From Diabrotica undecimpunctata (taxonomy: Eukaryota; Arthropoda; Insecta; Coleoptera; Chrysomelidae): a DNA stretch of 64,000 nt. Where the stretch lies: positions 75,780,021 through 75,844,020 of the forward strand of contig NC_092807.1 of assembly GCF_040954645.1 (NCBI RefSeq). Direction: 5' to 3'. The stretch's first letter is position 1. Each line of letters opens with the position of its first letter. The notes beneath the pieces were generated by a model. The model made no database searches. It saw only the letters and a program-made list of their open reading frames with translations, and was not told the DNA's origin. Shown piece after piece: positions 1 through 10,922 of this stretch. A program made the translations under genes and the position numbers.

Positions 1-54
<54 letters not shown>

Positions 55-55
55 C
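1..55. repeat. (TA)n microsatellite at the window edge
   Basis: Uninterrupted AT dinucleotides with one G substitution. It is the first of about a dozen long (TA)n tracts in the window, most of which sit exactly at the ends of mobile elements. Confidence 0.97.
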
Positions 56-439
56 TACGGCATAAAGTAAACTCCGCCCATGTTAAAATTAAGGTTCAAG
101 TGAGCTCCGTGGTGAAGTGGACACCGATATACGGAGCTCACTTGACCATTCCATAATATTGGCTCTGTCGATTCGTTAACATGTATAGTTTCATAATTTT
201 TAAAAATTTTGTAGAGTCCATAAATACCCCTGTATCATAAATGTATATCGCTTAGTTCACGTGTATATATTATAGGGGTCGTTCAGATCTTTTTCACTCT
301 ATATTGGAACCATAAGTATATCGGTATAAGTAAGCTCTGATAGTTTGGCAACTATGCGATTAAGCTTATTAAGATTATGTATATTTTTAGCGTATATTCT
401 AAACGGTTCATACGGACTCCTTAGTTCTTATTTTTGTTA
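56..439. other. No recognisable gene
   Basis: AT-rich sequence. The segment between about 100 and 145 contains a short imperfect inverted repeat around the phrase gagctcc. I see no open frame with family resemblance and no RNA gene. Confidence 0.6.
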
Positions 440-840
440 TCATTCATACGCATTACAGTATGTAATAAATATGTATACTACCAAATACCTGTTTTTGGTA
501 GGTACGTGCTTTTCTAAAAATAGCTTTATAGATACAAAAGGATTTCGTTACCAAGTTGGATGTTTTTTTCATATGCGGAAATTTCCTAATGCATTTTGTT
601 AACGTTAGTATGTCTTTATACGTTTTATTTAAGAATCCGATTAATATAAACTTGTTTTATTTCATCCATCTATTGTTTTACGATATCTTGTAGCTTCTTT
701 ATTATTTTATTTTTGGTTTTGTTTGTATAATACATATAATTCTGGATAGGTTATTTTAAAATAAATATTTAAGTGCTAAAATAGATATTTTTGTGTAAAA
801 ATGGATAGTAGTCCGCAAAAAAGGGAAGAATGCTTAATTT
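440..840. repeat. Dispersed repeat, copy 1 (partner 16230-16740)
   Basis: This stretch aligns by eye with 16230-16740: both run through the same series of phrases (aaaactgcttttatttcatcc-like, gatatcttgta, gtgctaaaatagatatttttgtg, gtccgcaaaaa-like) with many substitutions. A short frame at 345-602 has a counterpart at 16367-16582 but is not conserved as protein, so I do not call a gene. In the second copy the repeat runs straight into a LINE reverse-transcriptase relic, which suggests that it belongs to the same element. Confidence 0.6.
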
Positions 841-1339
841 ATCTAGCCATAATATATCACTTTACCAATATTACATACTTCTGAATGGTAAGGTAATTTA
901 GGGGTAATATGTAATCAATATAAGTGGAGTTAGTGTCAAATTTGCAATGATCTTTATAAGCAATAGCTTACTGACTGTACTTTACATGTTCAGTTTAAAT
1001 AATTAAACCTTGTCCCTTCAGAAAAGAGCAATTTAAATGGCAAAGTCAACTAAGAAGGTGTGAAGAATCTTTTATCACCCCACATTCACATAAGTTAACC
1101 AGTGTTTGCAGGCAAGAGTCCTCCCGAGGGTTCAGATGGCGAGGATTAGCGTGGAGTACATGTTGCGAATCTAGATTTTGTTTGTTTCGTTCTTTAGCTA
1201 CTTATCTTCGGATATTTGGATATTCGGAAATTTGGATGACTAATTTATAGCTAAATCTACGTGTTAAGTATGTGTTGGTGTCATTCATACTGGCAAGGTA
1301 TATTCGGCAGCAGAAGCATAGAATGCAAGCGTTTACGTT
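841..1339. other. No recognisable gene
   Basis: AT-rich spacer between the dispersed repeat and the LINE fragment. No open frame with family resemblance was seen. Confidence 0.55.
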
Positions 1340-2480
1340 TTAAGGGTGGAAGGATGTGCTTCTCATTTTTAACTGACAAGTTTGCGGAGAATATTACTTC
1401 TGATCCTCAGTGTGCCTTTTAGTTTCAAGCAAAGTTCTGTGAATGACTAAGTGTAATACAAACTATCTTCAAAGTATTTATAGCAAGTCCAGAGTATAAG
1501 GATTTCATGACACTATTGGATGTTCAGATTTGTGAAAACGTCTGTGTTGGGGACATTAAAATAGCACACCTGAGTTTTTCCGGGGTTTGGCTTAAAAATG
1601 ATTTATAGTCTATTTTTATTGTGTTTAAGGAATGACTTAGATTTTTCTCCACTTCAGCAACAAAAGTTGTTGGTTGTGCAATAATAGATGTGTCGTATAC
1701 ATAATAAAAGTCGTATACATAATAAAAGTAAAATATTTACTGGTATGGGTTGATGGTTTGTGTACATGTTATACAGTGTAGGTGCCATTACGCTACCCCA
1801 AATGAGACCGTTCTTCTGCGTTCTCCATCTGCTATTCTTACCATTGAGAAATACCAAAAATCTTCTGTTGTGTAGGCATACGCTAGTAAAACAAGTAAGT
1901 TTATTACCTAAGGAGATATCATATAGATTTTGAAAAAATGCCGTCTTATTTAAGGTGTCGTAAGCTGCAAATTGCTGCTTAGATTGACAAATACCACTCC
2001 TCATACCTGATATCTTTCGTACCCATCTTTGCTGTGTTGGGCAAGATTTAGTATTTGTGACGTACATGATCTTCCCTGTCTATAGCAACTTTTGTCTTTT
2101 AATTTGAGTTTTTCTTCTCTTTTACCTCTTGAGAAGTATTTTGTAAAGCTGACAAAATAAATATATTGACCGATAGCTTTTGGGGTCGTTGGAGTTTTTG
2201 TCAGGTTTAAGCAAGGCAACAACTTTGTCTTTGCTTTGTTTGTCTGCAGACTTTGGATATCAGTAACTGTTGTGTTTTTGGTCCAAATTTTATAATAAGC
2301 TTTGTGCTCAGATCTTCAGTCAGTGCCGTACTATTCTTTATTATATACGTAGATAGTGGATCCAAGCTCAACATCGTTAAAAGGTTCCTTCAGCTGACTG
2401 GTTTTGTCCTCTCTCATTTTAAGTTTTTCTTTGCTTCTTTGCCGGCAGAGATAGATAGCACTTTCACATTTATTATGTGA
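1340..2480 (-). pseudogene. Non-LTR retrotransposon reverse transcriptase relic 1
   Basis: On the minus strand broken frames give a LINE reverse transcriptase in the right order: a motif resembling RPISLL followed by GRSCTSQILNLAQH near 2060, LSAAYDTLNH-like text near 1950, then RRFLVFLNGKNSRWR and GSVMAPTLYNMYTN near 1800. The catalytic YADD box near 1690 is degenerate (Y-V-Y-D), and next to it a phrase of about 15 bases (cgtatacataataaa) is directly duplicated, which breaks the frame. Three related fragments lie at 4262, 16741 and 21778. I read this as a jockey/CR1-group element but the clade is not certain. It is dead. Confidence 0.8.
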
Positions 2481-2489
2481 TTTTCAGCC

Positions 2490-3180
2490 ATCAGCATCCT
2501 GATTTTTGGGATTTGTATTAGACTTCTGGATTTAAAAGTGTTATGTGGGTTATATTTACATCAGTTAGCTACCTGAATATTCCTTTTTATTTCTTATGTG
2601 ACAGCGTTATCTACGATACCTAAAACGCTGCAATCTTTCAAAATTATATGGGTTTATTGTTACGTTATGCCCTACTCTACGTCCTCTCTCTTGTATGTTA
2701 AAGAAAATTTATTTAGTTTTCTCATTACTTACTATCAGACCGTTTTTATAGCATTCTAATATTTAATCTATGGATTAAATCCGGATAGCAAATAGATATT
2801 TTTCACTTTCTCGGAAAATAATATTCTAACATACAAAATCCTATTAAATTGCCAAAACCTTTCTTGCATATTATATTTACTTATGAGGGACAGCAGCAAT
2901 ATCAGTACCATAATAAGGCGTATAGTCCTGGACTGGCTAATCGTTGGATAATTGGAAGCATGAGTGTAGCAGTTTTAATATTTTTGGGACTGCTACCTGG
3001 TATCGGGGAGCAGAGATATCGGTACCAAGTTAGTGCATATAGGAATTATTACTTGAACTTTATTATTATTAAACAGCACTATATTTCCTAGTAAAATCGT
3101 AATGACTTTACAGTAAGACAAATTTTCGAACGTTGGTTATGGAAACTTCATGTACATACCACCGGATTCCCTAGATCGAC
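2490..3180. repeat. Dispersed repeat (partner 25860-26690)
   Basis: Long colinear similarity with 25860-26690, including the phrases acttctggatttaaaagtgt, caatctttcaaaattatatg and taccaccggattcccta. The second copy contains about 70 extra bases near 26470. It adjoins LINE relic 1 on the side that would be upstream of the reverse transcriptase, so it may be the 5' part of the same LINE. No coding frame is preserved. Confidence 0.7.
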
Positions 3181-3189
3181 ATTCAGCAA

Positions 3190-3800
3190 AATCCTTTTAA
3201 TAATGATACGGGACTAAAAATATAAGTATCTGGGAGCTTACATCAACAAAGAATTAGATTCAGACTAAGAAATCAGGGTACGAATAGAAATGGTAAGTAC
3301 AGCGTTCTTAAAATTCAAGCAATTGTTCTGTGACAAAAATCTGAATACTGCGCTGAGACTGAGGTTTGTTGAATGTTACGTCTGGTCTCAACTATTGTAC
3401 GGAGTAGAAATATGAACGGTAAAAGCGCAAATAGTTAAGAAGCTTCAAGCCTTTGAATTTTGATACCGGAGAATGTTGAGAATTCCATGGACTGCCAGGG
3501 TCACCAATGAGGAAGTGCTGAGAAGGATGGGTCGAGACAAAAAATTGTTGAGAACAATAAAAGTACGCAGGACTGCATACCTGGGACACATACTAAGGAA
3601 TATAAAGTCTTCTGCAGGCCATCATGCAGGGTAGAGTCGATGGCAAAAAGGGAATAGGTAGAAAGAGGAAGTCATTGCTGCGAAATATTCGTGACTGGAC
3701 AAACATGACTGTAGACGAATTATTCCACGTTGCAAAAGACAGAGATACTTTTAGAAATGTGGTCGCCAACCTCCGCTAATGGGGACGGCATAGGAAGAAG
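3190..3800 (+). pseudogene. LINE 3' end: C-terminal region of a reverse transcriptase
   Basis: In the plus direction a frame with stops reads KYKYLGAYINKELDSD, then LRFVECYVWSQLLYGVE, RMLRIPWTARVTNEEVLRRM, VRRTAYLGHILRN and VVANLR before a stop near 3780. This is the region after the reverse-transcriptase thumb in insect jockey/CR1-group LINEs, where a HILRG-like motif and a terminal VVANL are typical. The tail is a short run of gaa trinucleotides near 3797-3810, which fits the 3' end of such an element. It is 5'-truncated and decayed. Confidence 0.8.
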
Positions 3801-3810
3801 AAGAATGATA

Positions 3811-4261
3811 CGCTAAACAAAAAAAAAACGGAGATGAAGATAGGCGCCAAGAAACTCTGTGTTATAAAACAGTTGAATAAAATACAGATTCTCGATTCCA
3901 ATATTCAAAAATTTAATGAACAGCTTACTAAAATAGAAATAACGTCTATTTAAAATGCAATCCATTAATTGCTCAAGGTAAAAAGCAAATAAAGAAAGCT
4001 CTTATAAATATATTGTTTAGGAAAATAAATCGCTTAAGGTAGATCGAACACGTGCATAGACGCCAAGATGTCAAACTTGGTTAAAAAACGTAAACCCATT
4101 TTTGAAACCAAATTCAGTATTTTGCAAAAATATCCTGCAAATTGCATTCCACAACATATCTCCTCAACTAAGCAAAAATCCTTAACGAATTGGTTTTTAG
4201 TACTCGTACAGAGTATATCGGAATAAAAGGAAAAATACAGTAAAGCAAGAAGAAGAGTGCA
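3811..4261. other. No recognisable gene
   Basis: AT-rich sequence with a poly-A run near 3820. No frame or repeat partner was recognised. Confidence 0.55.
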
Positions 4262-4900
4262 AGCATTTACGTTTTAATGGTGAAAGGATGTGCGCCCCAT
4301 TTTTAGCTGACAAGCTTGCGGAGCATACTATTTCTGGTCCTTAGTTTGCCTTTTAGTTTTAAACAAGATTCTGTGATTGACAACGTGCGATATAAACTAT
4401 CTACACGGTATTTATAGGAAATTCAGAGTTCAAGGATTTCATCACACTATTGGATGTTCAGTTTTGTGAAAGCGCCTGTGTTGGGAAAATTGAAGGAGCG
4501 CTCCTAAGATTTTCGGGGTTTGGCTTAAAATTAATCGTTATATTTAAGGCATCTATTAGATTTTTTTCCACTGCAGCAATAAAAGTTTTTGGTTGTGCAA
4601 TGTATCGTCTACATGAAAATCCTAGTATCTACTGGTACCTGTTGATCATTTGTGTAAATGTAATACAGTGTAAGTACCATTACGCTACCCCAAGCGAGAC
4701 CGTTTGCCTGCGTTCTCCATATTACCATTGAATGAATGATACGAAAAATCTTCTGTTCTGTAGATATACGCGGATAAAACGATGTTTACAGTTTGTCATA
4801 CAGTTTTTGGAGAAATGTCCTCTAATTTAATATGTCGTAGGCGGCATTTAGATTGACAAATACCACCCCTGATACCTGATATCTTTCGTACCCGTTGTTG
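4262..4900 (-). pseudogene. Non-LTR reverse transcriptase relic 2
   Basis: Diverged second copy of the element at 1340-2060. The two share colinear phrases such as gcaagcgtttacgttttaa and ccccaa(g/a)(c/t)gagaccgtt in the same orientation. The minus strand is the coding one, with the YADD-adjacent region near 4590 and the GSV..PT box region near 4680. It is shorter than copy 1 and carries several indels, so no protein is possible. Confidence 0.7.
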
Positions 4901-6024
4901 CTTTTTGCAACAACGCGTACGTTATTACGTACGTTATAAGTATTACAAATAAAAATAAATAAGCAAGGAGAATATAAGTGAACCATATTTAAAATAAGTG
5001 ACAGAAAAAAGAATATTATAATTTACTTCTAAATTAAAAATAAAATACTCGTAACAACGAAAGATACAAAAACAAAATATTTAAAGTTGAAAATAATGAT
5101 AGCTTGTATAAGCTATATATACAAGCGACAAAGTATTTTTTAAAACAATAAGACCGAACATATTATATTATGTAATAATTGTAATAGATATGTTGGCTAG
5201 AATCAAATTACCATAAAGTCACCGAAATATTTTATCTGAGTAATGACTCACTACTGATTGCTACGTTACGTTATACGATACATTTATAGTTAAAAGCGAA
5301 ATTAGGTGTTATGCCTCCTTATTATTTTAGTATCTGTTACAAGTGTATCCATGTATAATATATGTGTATCTAAAGTATTATAGTAAGATATTGAATTCCC
5401 TAAATTTAAAAATCGAAATATTGAAATTGGACAGTAAAAAATTATATTTTTAGGATTGATTTATAAATTATTATAATTTAAATTTTACTACTTTCTGGAA
5501 CAAATATTGTACATCTTAAAACGTAGCAATCGAAACATCGGAACGTACATTTATATAATAAATTTTTCAGTGTCAATGCATTAAAAAAATACTAATAAAT
5601 AAAAATGGACACTTGCCTTTTCCAAGCTTATAACAGACACTAACTTAAGTTTAAAAATAATTAAAGCTAGTAATATAAATTACCACCATAAAATATTTAA
5701 CTACATTAACCAAGTATTTGTGAAATTTCGGGAAGACTAAAATGATTGATATTTAAATAAATTTTAAGTTCCAAAACGTACCTGCTGTAAAATTTAAAAA
5801 TCTATGACTAATCAAATTATTGGCAACATCGGAGGAGTTTATTTGTGTACGCAAAAAAATATATACGGATCCCAAAATGGTTTTAACCTATTACGGAGTC
5901 CATTTAATCCTACGTGTTGGTCGGAGTCTACATAAAGCGCTACCCAGATAATAATATACACGGTGTATATTCTCCTGGAGTTATATAATACCGTTTTAGT
6001 ACGGGGCCCACATTAACCGCTAGA

Positions 6025-6026
<2 letters not shown>
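4901..6026. other. AT-rich spacer without a recognisable gene
   Basis: About 1.1 kb with no frame showing family resemblance. A small palindromic stretch (acgtacgttattacgtacgt) lies near 4917-4936. The last 200 bases before the TA tract are less AT-rich but give no recognisable product. Confidence 0.55.

Positions 6027-6112
<86 letters not shown>
6027..6112. repeat. (TA)n microsatellite, left flank of the 362-bp array
   Basis: About 86 bases of pure AT dinucleotides. It ends exactly where the first 362-bp monomer starts, and a second TA tract lies at the other end of the array. Confidence 0.97.
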
Positions 6113-6117
<5 letters not shown>

Positions 6118-8706
6118 GTAAAAGATTGCATTTCATTTCAATCGGAACTCCACCATTGCTCTACACGTGTTTCGAGTTATTCAACTCGTCATCAGGAGCA
6201 CTTGTGGAAGTTCAACTGAAATGAAATGCAGTCTAGTATTTGGTTATTATAACCAAAATAATAAGCCAGGTACGCTAGCAGCGACATCTATACGAAGTAA
6301 CAAGAAGTCCAGAGACCTCTCTCTGATAGTAAATTAGGTGAACCGCAAATTCAAAGCCTCTTACTAGAGACTTTTAACGACGCTAGAAGTACATTTTTAC
6401 TTCAACATGCATCTACGATTCACCTTTGAAAATTACTATCTTTTTCGCTCTTTACGTAGAGAAAGACGTTTAAATGAAAGTAAAAGATTGCATTTCATTT
6501 CAATCGGAACTCCACCATTGCTCTACACGTGTTTCGAGTTATTCAACTCGTCATCAGGAGCACTTGTGGAAGTTCAACTGAAATGAAATGCAGTCTAGTA
6601 TTTGGTTATTATAACCAAAATAATAAGCCAGGTACGCTAGCAGCGACATCTATACGAAGTAACAAGAAGTCCAGAGACCTCTCTCTGATAGTAAATTAGG
6701 TGAACCGCAAATTCAAAGCCTCTTACTAGAGACTTTTAACGACGCTAGAAGTACATTTTTACTTCAACATGCATCTACGATTCACCTTTGAAAATTACTA
6801 TCTTTTTCGCTCTTTACGTAGAGAAAGACGTTTAAATGAAAGTAAAAGATTGCATTTCATTTCAATCGGAACTCCACCATTGCTCTACACGTGTTTCGAG
6901 TTATTCAACTCGTCATCAGGAGCACTTGTGGAAGTTCAACTGAAATGAAATGCAGTCTAGTATTTGGTTATTATAACCAAAATAATAAGCCAGGTACGCT
7001 AGCAGCGACATCTATACGAAGTAACAAGAAGTCCAGAGACCTCTCTCTGATAGTAAATTAGGTGAACCGCAAATTCAAAGCCTCTTACTAGAGACTTTTA
7101 ACGACGCTAGAAGTACATTTTTACTTCAACATGCATCTACGATTCACCTTTGAAAATTACTATCTTTTTCGCTCTTTACGTAGAGAAAGACGTTTAAATG
7201 AAAGTAAAAGATTGCATTTCATTTCAATCGGAACTCCACCATTGCTCTACACGTGTTTCGAGTTATTCAACTCGTCATCAGGAGCACTTGTGGAAGTTCA
7301 ACTGAAATGAAATGCAGTCTAGTATTTGGTTATTATAACCAAAATAATAAGCCAGGTACGCTAGCAGCGACATCTATACGAAGTAACAAGAAGTCCAGAG
7401 ACCTCTCTCTGATAGTAAATTAGGTGAACCGCAAATTCAAAGCCTCTTACTAGAGACTTTTAACGACGCTAGAAGTACATTTTTACTTCAACATGCATCT
7501 ACGATTCACCTTTGAAAATTACTATCTTTTTCGCTCTTTACGTAGAGAAAGACGTTTAAATGAAAGTAAAAGATTGCATTTCATTTCAATCGGAACTCCA
7601 CCATTGCTCTACACGTGTTTCGAGTTATTCAACTCGTCATCAGGAGCACTTGTGGAAGTTCAACTGAAATGAAATGCAGTCTAGTATTTGGTTATTATAA
7701 CCAAAATAATAAGCCAGGTACGCTAGCAGCGACATCTATACGAAGTAACAAGAAGTCCAGAGACCTCTCTCTGATAGTAAATTAGGTGAACCGCAAATTC
7801 AAAGCCTCTTACTAGAGACTTTTAACGACGCTAGAAGTACATTTTTACTTCAACATGCATCTACGATTCACCTTTGAAAATTACTATCTTTTTCGCTCTT
7901 TACGTAGAGAAAGACGTTTAAATGAAAGTAAAAGATTGCATTTCATTTCAATCGGAACTCCACCATTGCTCTACACGTGTTTCGAGTTATTCAACTCGTC
8001 ATCAGGAGCACTTGTGGAAGTTCAACTGAAATGAAATGCAGTCTAGTATTTGGTTATTATAACCAAAATAATAAGCCAGGTACGCTAGCAGCGACATCTA
8101 TACGAAGTAACAAGAAGTCCAGAGACCTCTCTCTGATAGTAAATTAGGTGAACCGCAAATTCAAAGCCTCTTACTAGAGACTTTTAACGACGCTAGAAGT
8201 ACATTTTTACTTCAACATGCATCTACGATTCACCTTTGAAAATTACTATCTTTTTCGCTCTTTACGTAGAGAAAGACGTTTAAATGAAAGTAAAAGATTG
8301 CATTTCATTTCAATCGGAACTCCACCATTGCTCTACACGTGTTTCGAGTTATTCAACTCGTCATCAGGAGCACTTGTGGAAGTTCAACTGAAATGAAATG
8401 CAGTCTAGTATTTGGTTATTATAACCAAAATAATAAGCCAGGTACGCTAGCAGCGACATCTATACGAAGTAACAAGAAGTCCAGAGACCTCTCTCTGATA
8501 GTAAATTAGGTGAACCGCAAATTCAAAGCCTCTTACTAGAGACTTTTAACGACGCTAGAAGTACATTTTTACTTCAACATGCATCTACGATTCACCTTTG
8601 AAAATTACTATCTTTTTCGCTCTTTACGTAGAGAAAGACGTTTAAATGAAAGTAAAAGATTGCATTTCATTTCAATCGGAACTCCACCATTGCTCTACAC
8701 GTGTTT
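6113..8706. repeat. 362-bp tandem array with a hammerhead ribozyme in each unit
   Basis: The same phrase (tgaaagtaaaagattgcat) starts at 6113, 6475, 6837, 7199, 7561, 7923, 8285 and 8647, a constant spacing of exactly 362 bases. There are seven full units and a 60-base partial one, and the units look identical wherever I compared them. Each full unit holds, on the minus strand, the complement of a hammerhead core with a long helix I, plus a separate palindrome (ttggttattataaccaa). There is no open reading frame. Unit size, tandem arrangement, ribozyme type and microsatellite flanks match what is known of animal retrozymes and hammerhead satellites such as pDo500 of cave crickets. Calling it a retrozyme is inference. 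Confidence 0.93.
6128..6229 (-). ncRNA. Predicted type I hammerhead ribozyme (array monomer 1)
   Basis: Read on the minus strand, this segment contains CUGAUGA (complement at 6189-6195), a helix II hairpin capped by GAAU, then GAAA, a minimal helix III and a UA cleavage site. The outer ends pair as a 13-bp perfect helix. The same motif recurs at 6490-6591, 6852-6953, 7214-7315, 7576-7677, 7938-8039 and 8300-8401. The full pairing is described under the plus-strand copy at 8734-8835. Self-cleavage of an array transcript would release unit-length RNA. Confidence 0.85.
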
Positions 8707-9031
8707 TTGGTTATAATAACCAAATACTAGACTGCATTTCATTTCAGTTGAACTTCCACAAGTGCTCCTGATGACGAGTTGAATAACTCGAAACACGTGT
8801 AGAGCAATGGTGGAGTTCCGATTGAAATGAAATGCAATCTTTTACTTTCATTTAAACGTCTTTCTCTACGTAAAGAGCGAAAAAGATAATAATTTTCAAA
8901 GGTGAATCGTAGATGCATGTTGAAGTAAAAATGTACTTCTAGCGTCGTTAAAAGTCTCTAGTAAGAGGCTTTGAATTTGCGGTTCACCTAATTTACTATC
9001 AGAGAGAGGTCTCTGGACTTCTTGTTACTTC

Positions 9032-9032
<1 letters not shown>
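8707..9032. repeat. Inverted terminal copy of the 362-bp unit
   Basis: Reverse complement of the monomer, starting within the palindrome near 8707 and running back through the ribozyme and on through the preceding unit's tail to a phrase ending cttcgta, where the TA tract begins. At the junction the forward partial copy stops inside the ribozyme and about 85 bases of the unit are missing, so the DNA forms a fold-back with a short spacer. One substitution is visible near 8888 (aataatt against aataggt-type text in the forward units). Confidence 0.9.
8734..8835 (+). ncRNA. Predicted type I hammerhead ribozyme (inverted copy)
   Basis: Core CUGAUGA is at 8768-8774. Helix II is GAGUU (8776-8780) with AACUC (8785-8789) around a GAAU loop, leaving C8775 unpaired. 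G12-A13-A14 are at 8790-8792. Helix III is minimal, ACAC/GUGU (8793-8800), with cleavage expected after A8801. Helix I pairs GCUC (8764-8767) with GAGC (8802-8805), then after a 4x4 internal loop CCAC (8756-8759) with GUGG (8810-8813), then GAAC (8750-8753) with GUUC (8815-8818), and after another mismatch 8734-8746 with 8823-8835 (13 bp). The minimal helix III is a hallmark of PLE-type hammerheads, which often work as dimers. Confidence 0.87.

Positions 9033-9097
<65 letters not shown>
9033..9097. repeat. (TA)n between the array and the solo LTR
   Basis: About 65 bases of AT dinucleotides that directly join the inverted ribozyme unit to the 5' TG of an LTR. Confidence 0.97.
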
Positions 9098-9099
<2 letters not shown>

Positions 9100-10505
9100 A
9101 TATGATATAGGAGAAAGAAAGATATTGTTTAAAAAATTAATTTATAAGTTATATACTAGATAATTTTAGATATAACAAGTATTTGGTTATTTTAAGAAGT
9201 TATATACTAGAGAATTTAATAAAAATATATTTATGTGAGGGCATTTTTAATAAATTAGCATATAATAGGTGTAAAAAGTTGTATTTTAATGTTGTAAATA
9301 TATTTAAGTGAGCCATGTGCATAGGCAACCAACTATACAGTAAATTGACAGACAGAAATTAATCATAATACGAATATAAAGTGGGGTTATAATAATAACG
9401 TTAGTTTAAAATGTTTAATTTATATATATTTAATGATTTAAATGTTTATTCTGATCTGAAAAGCCTAAATGTCAACAAAATTATTAATAGAAAAGAATGG
9501 AATTCTCTGGATCACCGGAGATGGCCATGTTTGCGAAATGGTTTGTTCCAGAAAATTCAGACATGTATTTAATAGAACAAATGGAACATGATTTATTGCC
9601 AGATGATTCTAGAACAGAAAAAAAGATATAAATACCCGATGATTTGGATTAGAAGGGATCAGTTATGAGTTACAGTTACTGTGAGTCCAGTTTATTATGA
9701 AAGTTAGTAGACACATTTAGTTAGTGAAGTAAATTGTTCAGAATTTTCAAGAAGTCAGTCAGAAAAGTTTAGTAAGAAATATGAAAGTTAGTTGGAGTCA
9801 GTGAATCAGTTACAAATAGTCCAATTGTTTAATATAGTGAGTTAAATGAAGATTAAAAATTATGCATATATTTTAATGCACATTTATAATTATACACAAA
9901 TAATTATTGAAGATTAAAAAGGTATATTGGAAGAAATTAAAATTATATTATGATTGGAGATTAGTATAAATCAACTTATAATAATTGGATATTGGTATAT
10001 TGAAAAGAAGAATAAATATAAATGCTGTTTTGCTGGTTTGCTTGGTGGTGTATAAATGCTGGTGAAGAAAAATATATCTTAAATTGGTAGAAGCTGATAA
10101 TTGGAAAAAGTAATTTCACAAAAACAAGGATAACCGAAGTAAGAAGACATTCAGTGGTGATTAGAATACATATAGTGGAAAACAGTTCATTTAGGCATTC
10201 AGTGAAAGAAAGGTACAAAATTTTGTTAATATAATTTAGTAATAATAACAATTTCAATTTTGAAGATAGTTTGTTTAAATTTAACATTGTCTATAGAATT
10301 TAATTAGTTTTATAAGAATATCAATTTAAAGATAGTTTATTTTAAATTTACATTGGCTAGGTTAGATATATATGTGTGTTTCATAATAGTTATAATAAAG
10401 ATAATTTAAAAAAGTACTTACAAACTAATTCTTTGAGAACCGCGATAAAAACCCTATATTATTAAAAATACTCATTGCTCATCATTCAAACAACAAATAC
10501 ATCAT

Positions 10506-10509
<4 letters not shown>
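9098..10509 (+). mobile_element. Solo LTR of the Gypsy-C family (about 1.4 kb)
   Basis: It starts TGATATGATATAGG and ends CATCATAACA, matching the ends of the Gypsy-C LTRs at 56599-57928 and 62428-63757 in the opposite orientation. Shared internal phrases include aagttatatactagagaatt, tatttatgtgagggcattttt and gtgagccatgtgc. Both ends abut (TA)n. No internal region, primer site or coding sequence accompanies it, so it is most simply a solo LTR left by LTR-LTR recombination. The short frame at 9976-10287 on the other strand is not a gene. Confidence 0.85.

Positions 10510-10586
<77 letters not shown>
10510..10586. repeat. (TA)n between the solo LTR and Gypsy-D
   Basis: About 77 bases of AT dinucleotides. 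The gypsy fragment on its right begins abruptly inside gag. Confidence 0.97.
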
Positions 10587-10589
<3 letters not shown>

Positions 10590-10609
10590 CGCCGCCCTCG
10601 AATACGAGT

Positions 10610-10828
10610 CACCTACTCAGGCCTCTTGCGGGTACAGTAAAGTTAGAACTGTAAAAGAGGAAGGAGATGAAGATAAACTTGACCAGCTTGTTAATATGAT
10701 GAAAAGTATGACATACAAGAAAACGAAGACCATAAGATGCTGGAATTGTGGCGAAATAGGACACGCACGAAATTCATGTAAGCACCCTAGGTACGACGCA
10801 AATCAAGAAACTCACCATCAGAAAAACT
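10610..10828 (+). pseudogene. Gag C-terminus with CCHC zinc knuckle (Gypsy-D)
   Basis: An open stretch ends in CWNCGEIGHARNSC (10738-10779), a perfect C-x2-C-x4-H-x4-C nucleocapsid knuckle that would bind the element's RNA. It is preceded by a charged segment (KVRTVKEEGDEDKLDQ). A stop codon follows at about 10826, and the next 100 bases are frameshifted before the protease resumes. The N-terminal Gag is missing. Confidence 0.8.
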
Positions 10829-10922
10829 AGAACGGGTCGGCCTTAGGAGGGCAGCTTCGACTCGGAACTTTTCCAAAGACCCACTCATACTAAGAGCTTC
10901 TTTGAAATAGCGTGAAGATAGT

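Noticed and set aside
345..602. 85-codon frame with some hydrophobic character
   Set aside because: It lies in a dispersed repeat whose other copy does not conserve the protein.
5940..6131. Repetitive Ile-Tyr frame (also at 13322-13666, 45645-45842, 54055-54360 and 56479-56739)
   Set aside because: These are translations of (TA)n microsatellites and carry no protein signal.
6113..8706. Regular repeats resembling a CRISPR array
   Set aside because: The units are 362 bp, directly adjacent and without spacers, in eukaryotic DNA. The hammerhead core explains the structure.
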